A DNA stretch of 32,267 nucleotides from a virus: positions 1 through 32,267 of IMG/VR virus record IMGVR_UViG_3300025154_000295; one strand, given 5' to 3'. The notes beneath the pieces are model-generated. The model had not been told where the DNA came from. It searched no databases and saw nothing but the letters and a program-made list of their open reading frames with translations. The position numbers and the translations under genes are program-made. This document shows, one piece after another, positions 1 through 5,063 of the stretch. Position 1 is the stretch's first letter; each line of letters starts with the position of its first letter.

Positions 1-993
1 CTCCTTGAGGACTGGGCAGAAGTTACCTTTGTACTGGTTATAGCACTGGTAATCTTCTGGACAATAACCCGTGTATGAATCTTGCATACTGCAAGGAAGA
101 TCTATGTGTTCCAATGTTGCACGCTTAACGGCATGGACAGCGCGTTTCAGTTCGTAATCATCCATCACCATACCCCTCGGACTTCCGGCGATCCCCTTAT
201 GACCGCCTGCCTCCGGCCCCCAAAGTGACTGAACCAGTGCGCGGCAGTCAATCGATCCGTCTGAGCAGGAAACCGTGATCGCCTTGAATTTTTCGTTGAA
301 ACTGACTACAGCTTTGGCGATCGTGCGGTGGGTTGGGGAGTAGTAACTTGCCCCACAAAATACGCCATCCGTACTAAAAACACGGTAATTCTCGGTTTCC
401 ATGAGTAGTTTTGACTCGGTTTCGCGCTGGATATTTGCTGCCCATTCGCGCCCTTCCTTGATAAGTGGAGGCGAGTTGTGAGCATACAGGTCAAACAGCA
501 ATTCAAAAAACTCAATATACTTGTGAATTGTAGCAGTAATGTCGGTAATATCGGCTACCCTCGGAGCGCGGTTTTCCGGCAGTGCGTTCCATGCCCAGTA
601 AGCGTTGAACAGATCCTGAGTCTCTTGGTCGAACATGTATATATGATGCGGCCCGTTCAAGTCGATAAACTCGGCAACCTCGCGGAACTTTTTAGGGATG
701 AAATACCATTCCCCCATGAGTCCCATGACACCCAGAACGGTATCAAGGTCAATGTGACTGACCACGATGTTGACGCCCATCGGCAACCCCGTATGGTAGT
801 CTTTCGGCAGGTCAACATTGCAAGGCGCAGGTTGCCCGGCGTACTTAGGCAAGTGATGGTTTGCGGTATAAATAGTTCCCTCGAGTGCCCAATCGCCGTA
901 TTCGGTTTCTACGCAACAGTGTGCCTCGAAAGGCAAGTTTTGAGCTAATTCCTTGGTCGGTACTAAGTAGATGTTTTGTACTCTTTGTGTCAT
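1..993 (-). CDS. DHH/DHHA1-like phosphoesterase-family protein (3' end cut off)
   Basis: At least 331 residues, reading off the left edge, so the C-terminus is missing. The start is the ATG at 993, preceded by AGAGGGGGATTTTAAA. Residues 263-272 (GGHKGIAG followed by SPRG) resemble the GGH-containing substrate-binding motif of DHHA1 domains. Near the N-terminus are an NHH triad (45-47) and a SHIDLDT stretch (79-85), which recall the DHH and acidic metal-binding motifs of DHH phosphoesterases (nanoRNases, RecJ, c-di-AMP hydrolases). The motif order is not a textbook match, so this may be a divergent branch and catalysis is uncertain. It is the most downstream gene seen in the minus-strand early module. 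A small-nucleotide or nucleotide-signal hydrolase would fit a phage early gene, but that role is inference. Confidence 0.5.
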   Translation of the reverse strand, partial: MTQRVQNIYLVPTKELAQNLPFEAHCCVETEYGDWALEGTIYTANHHLPKYAGQPAPCNVDLPKDYHTGLPMGVNIVVSHIDLDTVLGVMGLMGEWYFIPKKFREVAEFIDLNGPHHIYMFDQETQDLFNAYWAWNALPENRAPRVADITDITATIHKYIEFFELLFDLYAHNSPPLIKEGREWAANIQRETESKLLMETENYRVFSTDGVFCGASYYSPTHRTIAKAVVSFNEKFKAITVSCSDGSIDCRALVQSLWGPEAGGHKGIAGSPRGMVMDDYELKRAVHAVKRATLEHIDLPCSMQDSYTGYCPEDYQCYNQYKGNFCPVLKE

Positions 994-1026
994 TTTAAAA
1001 TCCCCCTCTTATTTTAATCCTTCGGC

Positions 1027-1048
1027 ATCCCCTGGCACGGCAGGAGAT
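1027..1048 (-). repeat. Intergenic stem-loop 1
   Basis: In the transcript, ATCTCCTG pairs with CAGGGGAT (8 bp, one G-U) around a 6-nt loop. It lies between the stop of the small zinc protein at 1058 and the ATG at 993. The sequence shares a CCTGCCG stretch with stem-loops 2 and 5 and belongs loosely to the family. Confidence 0.55.
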
Positions 1049-1057
1049 AACGAAAAA

Positions 1058-1222
1058 CTAGAACTTCTTACCGCAGTACGGACAGAACAAGATTCTAGTA
1101 AGCAGATACCCGCCGCCGTAGTGTTTAAACACCAAATTAACCTCACCACGACATTCAGCATGTTCCTTTTCTGCTAGGTTTTTGAGGTACTCGCAACAGA
1201 AAGTTTTAGACTTGTTTGGCAT
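1058..1222 (-). CDS. Small zinc-ribbon protein, 54 aa
   Basis: A strong AAGGAGGG site sits before the ATG at 1222 and the gene ends in TAG. The protein has a CCEYL Cys pair near residue 9, a Cys at about 24, and closes with CPYCGKKF, a typical zinc-knuckle half. Four or more cysteines in 54 residues suggest one structural zinc. Function is unknown. It is flanked on both sides by intergenic stem-loops, like most genes of this module, and is presumably co-transcribed from the promoter near 1931-1959. Such tiny zinc proteins in phage early regions often bind host proteins or nucleic acid, but nothing here shows the partner. Confidence 0.7.
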   Translation of the reverse strand: MPNKSKTFCCEYLKNLAEKEHAECRGEVNLVFKHYGGGYLLTRILFCPYCGKKF

Positions 1223-1240
1223 CTTAGTCCCTCCTTAGTT

Positions 1241-1287
1241 TTTAATCCTCTACCCAACGCCCTATAGACGCTCGGCAGGGGATTAAA
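1241..1287 (-). repeat. Intergenic stem-loop 2
   Basis: TTTAATCC pairs perfectly with GGATTAAA (8 bp) around a 31-nt loop, just before the AAGGAGGG site of the gene starting at 1222. An alternative CAGGG/CCCTG hairpin uses the 5' arm as its loop, so two folds compete. It follows the upstream TAA (1294) by about 6 nt. Confidence 0.65.
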
Positions 1288-1293
1288 CCCTGT

Positions 1294-1467
1294 TTACTTC
1301 ACTGGGGTATAATATTTTTTCATATATCCGGTTTCTTTCACCTTGTGCGCCCACTTTTTGCTATTTTCTGCACATTGAGCGCAATACCTTTTCCCTTCCT
1401 GTTCTTGTGCGGCAAACTCGGCATAGACTTGGATTTCTCTCTGATAACGATAATTTATACAACCCAT
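1294..1467 (-). CDS. Small Cys-pair protein, 57 aa
   Basis: The ATG at 1467 lies inside the last codons of the ADP-ribosyltransferase-like gene (13-nt overlap). No clear Shine-Dalgarno sequence precedes it, so translation is probably coupled to that gene. The protein is basic and aromatic-rich, with a CAQC pair near the middle (after KRY) and the C-terminal run YMKKYYTPVK. The Cys pair could be half of a zinc site, with the partner near the N-terminal Cys. Function is unknown. I accept it as a gene because it fills the gap exactly, has the CxxC motif shared by its neighbours, and is followed by stem-loop 2 in the pattern of this module. Confidence 0.5.
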   Translation of the reverse strand: MGCINYRYQREIQVYAEFAAQEQEGKRYCAQCAENSKKWAHKVKETGYMKKYYTPVK

Positions 1468-1748
1468 CTGTCAAATTTGTTGATAACGTCTGACTTAAAA
1501 GCATAACTATTGCAACTATACTGGTCGTTGTCGGTTTCTTGGTCTTCATAGTTTCCAAGCGTCAGTTTTTCTTCAGGAACATCAACGGCAACCCAGCAAT
1601 CATGATATCCGCCGAAACCGGTAAGAGGTTTGTCGGCAAGAAAAACAACATCTTCCAGATCCCAAACGTCGTTACCGCGAAAACCTTCTTGCTCTATTTT
1701 CTTGGCGTTTTCGTAGGCCGGTTGGCGCGTTGCGTGATATAATATCAT
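1455..1748 (-). CDS. Putative ADP-ribosyltransferase-fold protein, 97 aa
   Basis: Two ATGs occur (1754 and 1748). The second lies 7 nt from GGAGG and is preferred, giving MILYHATRQPAYENAKK. The pattern LYHATR, then an Ile-x-x-x-GF stretch (IEQEGF), then VVFLADKPLTGF resembles small ART-fold proteins, in which an H-T/S motif opens the NAD pocket and 'GVFLAD' forms a later strand. A catalytic Glu cannot be assigned. It follows the RHH repressor with an ATGA-type junction, so both are in one autoregulated operon. If it is an active ART it would modify a host target early in infection. A non-enzymatic ART-like fold or an unrelated protein is equally possible. Confidence 0.45.
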   Translation of the reverse strand: MILYHATRQPAYENAKKIEQEGFRGNDVWDLEDVVFLADKPLTGFGGYHDCWVAVDVPEEKLTLGNYEDQETDNDQYSCNSYAFKSDVINKFDRWVV

Positions 1749-1750
1749 GC

Positions 1751-1900
1751 TCATTCCTCCTTCGCCGGTTCGCCCGGCATGATTTTTTTAACCACTATCT
1801 CGGAAACCGTCTTACCCTCTTTGTCCGCTTGCTCACGTAACTGCTCGGCAAGCGACTTCGGCATGGTTATTTGTACTCGTGTGTTAGTTTTTGCTATCAT
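1751..1900 (-). CDS. Ribbon-helix-helix repressor, 49 aa (RHH2)
   Basis: GGAGGACAGCACA precedes the ATG at 1900. The N-terminal strand NTRVQITMPKSLAEQL is a typical MetJ/Arc/CopG ribbon (alternating residues on the DNA face), followed by helix 1 (SLAEQLREQADKEG) and helix 2 starting KTVSEIVVKKI. This is the usual minimal size for the family. It should bind as a dimer to the 11-bp inverted repeats in its own promoter (1919-1953) and repress it. Its stop overlaps the next start, so the downstream ART-like gene is co-regulated. Assignment to the RHH fold is secure by pattern; the regulated targets are inferred from the operator position. Confidence 0.8.
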   Translation of the reverse strand: MIAKTNTRVQITMPKSLAEQLREQADKEGKTVSEIVVKKIMPGEPAKEE

Positions 1901-1918
1901 TGTGCTGTCCTCCGTCTT

Positions 1919-1959
1919 GGTGGTACACCTATTATATACTATGGTGTACCACCTGTCAA
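1919..1959 (-). promoter_or_regulatory. Consensus promoter with paired palindromic operators (PRHH2)
   Basis: On the minus strand TTGACA (1959-1954) and TATAAT (1936-1931) are separated by exactly 17 bp. Two 11-bp perfect inverted repeats, GGTGGTACACC and GGTGTACCACC, occupy 1919-1929 and 1943-1953. One lies in the spacer and the other just downstream of the -10 box. The layout is that of a strong promoter silenced by its own RHH product. Confidence 0.85.
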
Positions 1960-1977
1960 GCGTGAGAATAAATTATT

Positions 1978-2223
1978 TTATCTTACCAGTTCCACCCACT
2001 CGGCAGTGGTAAAATGTCCCATCATCCATTGACAGGCATCAAGTGGCGAAGTTCCCCAAACTATTTTATTTTCCACCCCGGCAGGTATGAGCGTTTTACC
2101 TATACGTAAGTCGGGGAAATGCACTAATGTAGTGTATTTGCTCAATTCAGGTGTATTTGTATCTGTTGGCGCTTTGCTCCCCTGTATGGTGGCGTGAAGC
2201 AGGTTTTTGGCGGTTGCTAGCAT
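1978..2223 (-). CDS. Hypothetical protein, 81 aa
   Basis: GGGGAGG sits 7 nt before the ATG at 2223, which lies 1 bp beyond the stop of the preceding gene, so the two are tightly coupled. The product opens MLATAKNLLHATIQGSK, has a central beta-rich part around TTLVHFPDLRIGKTLIPAG and ends FTTAEWVELVR. There is no Cys cluster, membrane segment or recognised motif. It is the last gene of its transcription unit, since the consensus promoter of RHH2 begins about 20 bp after its TAA. Function is not recognised. Confidence 0.65.
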   Translation of the reverse strand: MLATAKNLLHATIQGSKAPTDTNTPELSKYTTLVHFPDLRIGKTLIPAGVENKIVWGTSPLDACQWMMGHFTTAEWVELVR

Positions 2224-2224
2224 G

Positions 2225-2539
2225 TTATTTACCTCCCCTCCTGAAATATTCATCCGCAATGAGTCCCTTTAACTCATGCGCGACGACGTGTTTTTCGTCC
2301 TGGCGCAACGATCTTTTGTGCTGCCCATCAAAGAACGTCCCCGGATTAGTCGGTCCGTCATAACAGTAACGAACCTTCTTTTTCAACTCCCCGTCGAAGT
2401 AGATCTTGCAATCATTTTCGCTGACTAGAAGTTGATACTTGCCAGACACGGCACAAAATTCATTGTCCTGTTTAAAGTTTGCTAAAAACTGCCCAGCGAC
2501 TAAACCGTTTGGGCGAAGTTTTATTTTCAAGTTTTCCAC
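2225..2539 (-). CDS. Hypothetical protein, 104 aa, GTG start
   Basis: The in-frame ORF extends upstream, but AAGGAGG followed by 8 nt points to GTG at 2539 as the start (protein beginning VENLKIKLRPNG). The stop of the previous gene overlaps this Shine-Dalgarno, so translation is coupled. The middle (KYQLLVSENDCKIYFDGELKKKVRY) looks like a beta-hairpin-rich fold, and the end (KHVVAHELKGLIADEYF) is helical and His-containing. No family recognised. It shares an operon with the genes at 2545 and 1978. Confidence 0.65.
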   Translation of the reverse strand: MENLKIKLRPNGLVAGQFLANFKQDNEFCAVSGKYQLLVSENDCKIYFDGELKKKVRYCYDGPTNPGTFFDGQHKRSLRQDEKHVVAHELKGLIADEYFRRGGK

Positions 2540-2544
2540 ACTAC

Positions 2545-2748
2545 TTACCTCCTTAATTTCATAATAGCGTGGCACATATCCTGGGCTGTGATTTCGCCGT
2601 CCTGAATGTCCTCCTGCGCCTCGTCGTACTGCAAATTTCCCCAAACTCCAGCATCTACATAGTCCAAAAAGCAGGAGGTAAGGTTTTGCTCGGTTGGTTC
2701 GCTATTGTAACCTGCATGGTCAAGTGCGCGCTGGATTTTTTGTTTCAT
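2545..2748 (-). CDS. Hypothetical acidic protein, 67 aa
   Basis: The ATG at 2748 follows GGTGAGGT by 5 nt. The protein is acidic (many Asp/Glu in NLQYDEAQEDIQDGEITAQD) and predominantly helical, ending MCHAIMKLRR. The last codons contain the AAGGAGG site of the next gene, a sign of translational coupling. Only 17 nt separate it from the preceding gene and no stem-loop is present there, unlike most other gaps in this module. Function is unknown. Confidence 0.65.
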   Translation of the reverse strand: MKQKIQRALDHAGYNSEPTEQNLTSCFLDYVDAGVWGNLQYDEAQEDIQDGEITAQDMCHAIMKLRR

Positions 2749-2765
2749 TGTGTAACCTCACCTTG

Positions 2766-3173
2766 TTAATTTAATTTTGAGTAAGTGTGGTAATCCTTAG
2801 GTTTGTAAACCTCTTTTTCGTTTGAGTTGGGCAGGAACATCGTTCTCACTCCGTCAACGTCAGCATGGTAACAGTCAACGTAAGAACCGTTTGACACTCC
2901 GACATACCGTTTTGCATTCTGCGGTATTTCTTCCATGCTGCGGAAATATTTCTCGTTATACTGACCATGCAGTTTGTAGCAGTCAACTTTGCCATGTTCG
3001 CGACTATTGACTGTCCGCTGGAATTCCGGTGTAAGTCCGGTTCGCTCAAGATAGTTTTTGTAGCCCTGCTCTGTTTTAAATGCTGTATGAGAAGTTGCGC
3101 CTGACGTTATGATGTAGTGATAGTTGATTCCTCTAGGTTTTTCTGATACTTCTAGGTATAAATTATTATACAT
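2766..3173 (-). CDS. Hypothetical protein, 135 aa
   Basis: The ORF is open further upstream, but GGGAGGC placed 7 nt before the ATG at 3173 fixes the start (MYNNLYLEVSEKPRG). The protein is rich in Tyr, Asn and His, with short beta-like stretches (INYHYIITSGATSHTAF, KRYVGVSNGSYVDCYHADVDG). No transmembrane or zinc signature and no family that I recognise. The upstream gap contains stem-loop 3. Confidence 0.7.
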   Translation of the reverse strand: MYNNLYLEVSEKPRGINYHYIITSGATSHTAFKTEQGYKNYLERTGLTPEFQRTVNSREHGKVDCYKLHGQYNEKYFRSMEEIPQNAKRYVGVSNGSYVDCYHADVDGVRTMFLPNSNEKEVYKPKDYHTYSKLN

Positions 3174-3189
3174 TATATCTGCCTCCCTC

Positions 3190-3248
3190 ATAATTTTACC
3201 TAAACCCTCTCGCAAAAGGATTTGGGTAAAACCCCTGCTATTACAGGG
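3190..3248 (-). repeat. Intergenic stem-loop 3 with adjacent stop-codon hairpin
   Basis: In the transcript, TTTTACCCAAATC pairs with GGTTTAGGTAAAA (3231-3194; 12 of 13 positions including one G-U, one C-A mismatch). Immediately upstream is a short hairpin CCCTG/CAGGG (3248-3233) whose loop contains the TAA stop of the upstream gene, followed by GTTTT. The Shine-Dalgarno of the next gene begins a few nucleotides after the long stem. Confidence 0.75.
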
Positions 3249-3462
3249 ACTTAGTGAAAATATTGGCATCACCCTTGAAGTAGCAGTATTCGCCGCCTCG
3301 CATTTCGCGAATTGCCGGATCTTCTTGTGGGTAAGTCCATGTGTTACCCCGGTTTAACTCAAATTTTTGGCGGTAAGCGATTAAAGCTTGCTTTGCCGAC
3401 AGGGTATATGTTGCCAGTTCGGAAATATCGCCTTGCTCGTCGAGTAACATTATTATTGTCAT
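3241..3462 (-). CDS. Hypothetical protein, 73 aa
   Basis: GAAGGAGGAATAACG precedes the ATG at 3462. The product begins MTIIMLLDEQGDISE and contains a beta-turn-rich C-terminal half (RGGEYCYFKGDANIFTKSL). It looks like a small single-domain alpha/beta protein. No recognised family. Its TAA lies in the loop of the terminator-like hairpin next to stem-loop 3. Confidence 0.7.
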   Translation of the reverse strand: MTIIMLLDEQGDISELATYTLSAKQALIAYRQKFELNRGNTWTYPQEDPAIREMRGGEYCYFKGDANIFTKSL

Positions 3463-3484
3463 CGTTATTCCTCCTTCACCTCAA

Positions 3485-3533
3485 CAAAATACCTCTCTAA
3501 AGGTACTTTGGCGAAGCAGGGACCGGAGTCCCT
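3485..3533 (-). repeat. Intergenic stem-loop 4 with adjacent stop-codon hairpin
   Basis: Long stem CAAAGTACC/GGTATTTTG (9 bp with one G-U, 3510-3485). Upstream of it AGGGAC/GTCCCT with a TCCG loop (3533-3518) overlaps the TAG stop of the gene ending at 3532. The sequence differs from the TTAGGTTTTACC type, but the two-hairpin architecture and position are the same. Confidence 0.65.
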
Positions 3534-3762
3534 AGTCTACCCTGTTGACTAGATACAACCAATCCAACCAGTATTCGTCGGAGTCAGACAAAACCAATGT
3601 CCAACCACCTGTACAACTGGAAAGATTTTCTACATAGACGAAACTATTTTCGCTCTGCAAAAGTTCGTCTGCCGCTTTCCTGCGCTTTTCTTTTTCAGCA
3701 TCTTTCAATGATTGCTCATACTTGCTCGCTTCACTGACGTAACTTTCGTATGTTTCCAGCAT
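3532..3762 (-). CDS. Hypothetical protein, 76 aa
   Basis: AAGGAGG placed 8 nt before the ATG at 3762 selects the shorter form (MLETYESYVSEASKYEQ). The N-terminal half is a charged helix with coiled-coil character (KYEQSLKDAEKEKRRKAADELLQ). The C-terminal half is aromatic-rich (GGWTLVLSDSDEYWLDWLYLVNRVD). No recognised family. The architecture of helix plus small beta unit could suit a host-factor-binding phage protein, but nothing specific shows that. Confidence 0.7.
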   Translation of the reverse strand: MLETYESYVSEASKYEQSLKDAEKEKRRKAADELLQSENSFVYVENLSSCTGGWTLVLSDSDEYWLDWLYLVNRVD

Positions 3763-3776
3763 TTTATCATCCTCCT

Positions 3777-3833
3777 TAGATTTTAGCTCCACACCCGGCA
3801 GGATGCAGAGGTAAAACCTAGCGGAGTGCTAGG
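3777..3833 (-). repeat. Intergenic stem-loop 5 with overlapping competing hairpin
   Basis: Long stem: TAGGTTTTACCTC pairs with GAGCTAAAATCTA (3820-3777; 12 of 13 positions, one G-U, one C-C mismatch). Short hairpin: CCTAGC-ACTCC-GCTAGG (3833-3817) followed by TTTT, beginning 2 nt after the upstream TAA. The 3' arm of the short hairpin and the 5' arm of the long stem share TAGG, so only one can form fully. This is the clearest attenuator-like example. Confidence 0.8.
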
Positions 3834-3835
3834 AG

Positions 3836-4012
3836 TTAGCCATTAATGTAGTTATCCAGTAATTCGGTTGCTAATTCTATGCCCACGGAAAAAACTTCCC
3901 TTTCTCTTTCTGTCTTATAGGTGTCATTAAATTCACCTGATTTAACGCGTTCTAAAAGTTTTTTGTTGTGATCTACTATTTCTTTTAGATATTGTTTTTC
4001 TTTCTTAGTCAT
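3836..4012 (-). CDS. Small helical protein, 58 aa
   Basis: AAAAGGGGGAATTAAAA precedes the ATG at 4012. The protein is strongly charged and almost all helix: MTKKEKQYLKEIVDHNKKLL, then TEREREVFSVGIELATELLDNYING. The pattern suggests a two-helix hairpin. No known family recognised. The gene is bracketed by stem-loops 6 (upstream) and 5 (downstream), and its TAA immediately precedes the short hairpin of stem-loop 5. Confidence 0.65.
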   Translation of the reverse strand: MTKKEKQYLKEIVDHNKKLLERVKSGEFNDTYKTEREREVFSVGIELATELLDNYING

Positions 4013-4027
4013 TTTTAATTCCCCCTT

Positions 4028-4080
4028 TTAGATTTTACCTCAATCTCACGGACTCAGGTAAAACCTAACGCGAGGTTAGG
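4028..4080 (-). repeat. Intergenic stem-loop 6 with overlapping competing hairpin
   Basis: Long stem: TTAGGTTTTACCT pairs with AGGTAAAATCTAA (4068-4028; 13 bp, one G-U). Short hairpin: CCTAAC-CTCGC-GTTAGG (4080-4064) followed by TTTT. The upstream gene's TAA lies in the CCTAAC arm and the GTTAGG arm overlaps the long stem's TTAGG. The two folds are mutually exclusive, exactly as in stem-loop 5, although the bases differ. Confidence 0.8.
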
Positions 4081-4243
4081 CGTTACAACCTGGACATTCG
4101 TAGTCTAGCTCGGAATAACATTCTGGACAGGTTTCACATCCGCATTTGTCGCAACATAAACCCGCTGCTTCCTCGTAGTCATATTCAAAATCTTTTCCAC
4201 ATCTATCGCAGGTGCAAATTTCTATTATTCTATCTTCCTCCAT
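4076..4243 (-). CDS. Double zinc-ribbon protein, 55 aa
   Basis: An in-frame ATG exists at 4258, but GGGAGA lies 6 nt before the ATG at 4243, giving MEEDRIIEICTC. Four Cys pairs occur in order: CTCDRC, CCDKC (preceded by Leu), CETCPEC and CPGC near the end. That is enough for two zinc sites in a rubredoxin- or treble-clef-like arrangement. Very acidic around DFEYDYEE. Function unknown; it probably acts as a small adaptor or nucleic-acid-mimic protein. Its stop codon is built into the short hairpin of stem-loop 6. Confidence 0.75.
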   Translation of the reverse strand: MEEDRIIEICTCDRCGKDFEYDYEEAAGLCCDKCGCETCPECYSELDYECPGCNA

Positions 4244-4257
4244 CTTATTATCTCCCA

Positions 4258-4308
4258 TTTAAGTTTTATCAAAAATCCCTCATTGAAGGCGTTTGGATAA
4301 AACCTAAA
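4258..4308 (-). repeat. Stem-loop 7
   Basis: TTTAGGTTTTATC pairs with GATAAAACTTAAA (13 bp with one G-U) around a 25-nt loop that has a further CCT/AGG pairing. The 5' arm matches the TTTAGGTTT consensus of stem-loops 6 and 8. It overlaps the 3' half of the tiny zinc peptide gene at 4269-4346. Confidence 0.8.
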
Positions 4309-4346
4309 CTTCCTCCTACCTTTTTCTTACAAGTTGGACATTTCAT
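4269..4346 (-). CDS. Possible 25-aa CxxC micropeptide
   Basis: A perfect AGGAGG site (9 nt before ATG at 4346) starts a reading frame MKCPTCKKKVGG and then 13 residues ending at TGA. The N-terminus resembles the first knuckle of a zinc ribbon. The C-terminal half is encoded by stem-loop 7, so the original gene may have been shortened when the repeat arrived. It could equally be a real micropeptide. The strong ribosome-binding site is the main support. Confidence 0.4.
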   Translation of the reverse strand: MKCPTCKKKVGGSLGFIQTPSMRDF

Positions 4347-4364
4347 ATTTTAGCCTCCTAGTAG

Positions 4365-4410
4365 TTTAAATTTACGTCAATCCCCTTGTGGGTACTCACG
4401 CAAACCTAAA
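4365..4410 (-). repeat. Stem-loop 8
   Basis: TTTAGGTTTGCGT pairs with ACGTAAATTTAAA, 13 bp of which three are G-U pairs, so the stem forms in RNA but not as a perfect DNA palindrome. The loop holds a CCC/GGG extension. It precedes the AGGAGG site of the micropeptide gene. The wobble pairs are the best evidence in the set that selection acts on RNA structure. Confidence 0.8.
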
Positions 4411-4437
4411 CTCCCATACTTCCCTTTTTCTGCACCT

Positions 4438-4671
4438 CTAGCGGATATCCCTTCGGGTCCAGTGTTCGCGTTCCTTGATCCGCATCATGCAGACTTCGCC
4501 GGTTCGCGCTGTGGGGTTTTTGTTATTCTTTTCTGTGTGTGCGGTGCGCTTTGTTGCTGTGGTGCTGTATCGCCTCCCTTTTATTCTGACTTGCCACCCC
4601 CACCCTTTCGGGTAGGACGCTCCCAGCTTAAGGCACTTTTTATACTCGCTGAGACGAGTTATTGCGGCCAA
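4438..4671 (-). CDS. Possible basic protein, 77 aa, TTG start (uncertain)
   Basis: An open frame from TTG at 4671 to TAG at 4438, overlapping the end of the upstream zinc protein by 13 nt. A GGTGGAG lies just before the TTG but too close for an ideal site, so translation would have to be coupled. The product is very basic (KGWGWQVRIKGRRYSTTATKRT and KEREHWTRRDIR). No competing frame in this interval is better. The composition is plausible for a nucleic-acid-binding peptide, but the region could also be non-coding leader. Confidence 0.35.
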   Translation of the reverse strand: MAAITRLSEYKKCLKLGASYPKGWGWQVRIKGRRYSTTATKRTAHTEKNNKNPTARTGEVCMMRIKEREHWTRRDIR

Positions 4672-4850
4672 ACTCCACCTGATGGTAACTGATGCTCTAA
4701 AGGTGTTTTGTTTTTTTCGTAGTTTTCCTTAATTTTCTTATCCCTCAAGACTTTACCACATTCGTCAGAGCAAACCGAAGGTTCCCAGCTTTCAAAAAAA
4801 GATTCAAATTCTGATTTCTCAATCTCTTTTCCGCAAAGTTTACATTTCAT
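4659..4850 (-). CDS. Zinc-ribbon protein, 63 aa
   Basis: AGGGGGATGCACAC precedes the ATG at 4850. The motif CKLCGKEIEK at the N-terminus and CSDECGK about 20 residues later form a C2-C2 zinc site like that of DUF2116/Sjogren-type short zinc ribbons. The C-terminus is a charged helix (KVLRDKKIKENYEKN). It is the second gene after the promoter at 4985-5014. Its partner or target is unknown. Confidence 0.7.
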   Translation of the reverse strand: MKCKLCGKEIEKSEFESFFESWEPSVCSDECGKVLRDKKIKENYEKNKTPLEHQLPSGGVWPQ

Positions 4851-4866
4851 GTGTGCATCCCCCTTA

Positions 4867-4887
4867 TTTAGTTTAAAGTTGACTAAA
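4867..4887 (-). repeat. Short stem-loop 9
   Basis: TTTAGT/ACTAAA (6 bp) around a 9-nt loop that contains the TAA stop of the membrane micropeptide. It precedes the GGGGG ribosome-binding site at 4859. This is the shortest and least certain member of the family. Confidence 0.45.
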
Positions 4888-4944
4888 GCACCATGTTAGA
4901 GTTGCTATTGTTGCTAGTAACATTGCGCTTACTATGTATTCCAT
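4873..4944 (-). CDS. Membrane micropeptide, 23 aa
   Basis: GGGAGGCGCGAAC precedes the ATG at 4944. The product MEYIVSAMLLATIATLTWCF plus SQL is a single hydrophobic helix of about 17-18 residues with a short polar end, enough to span a membrane. It is the first gene after the operator-containing promoter at 4985-5014. Phage single-helix micropeptides often act as inhibitors of host membrane proteins or as superinfection factors, but no target can be read here. The strong ribosome-binding site and promoter position support a real gene despite its size. Confidence 0.6.
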   Translation of the reverse strand: MEYIVSAMLLATIATLTWCFSQL

Positions 4945-4984
4945 GTTCGCGCCTCCCGTTCGTGTTGCTGTGTTCCATATGCTT

Positions 4985-5014
4985 ATACTATCACATCTGG
5001 CTAGCCACAATCAA
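4985..5014 (-). promoter_or_regulatory. Promoter with GGCTAGCC operator for the minus-strand zinc-protein operon
   Basis: On the minus strand TTGATT (5014-5009) and TAGTAT (4990-4985) are 18 bp apart, and the palindrome GGCTAGCC (4999-5006) fills the spacer. The same palindrome core occurs at the RHH1 promoter (5318-5324) and at 5064-5071, so RHH1 probably controls this promoter too. Confidence 0.65.
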
Positions 5015-5063
5015 AGTCGATATAACGTCATATTCAATTATTTTCGACTGCTCTGCATCTACT

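Noticed and set aside
478-948. Plus-strand 156-aa frame
   Set aside because: It lies opposite the better supported DHH-like gene, has no ribosome-binding site and is on the wrong strand for the module.
994-4887. CRISPR array
   Set aside because: The recurring elements are palindromic, variable in sequence, irregularly spaced, and separated by genes rather than by unique spacers.
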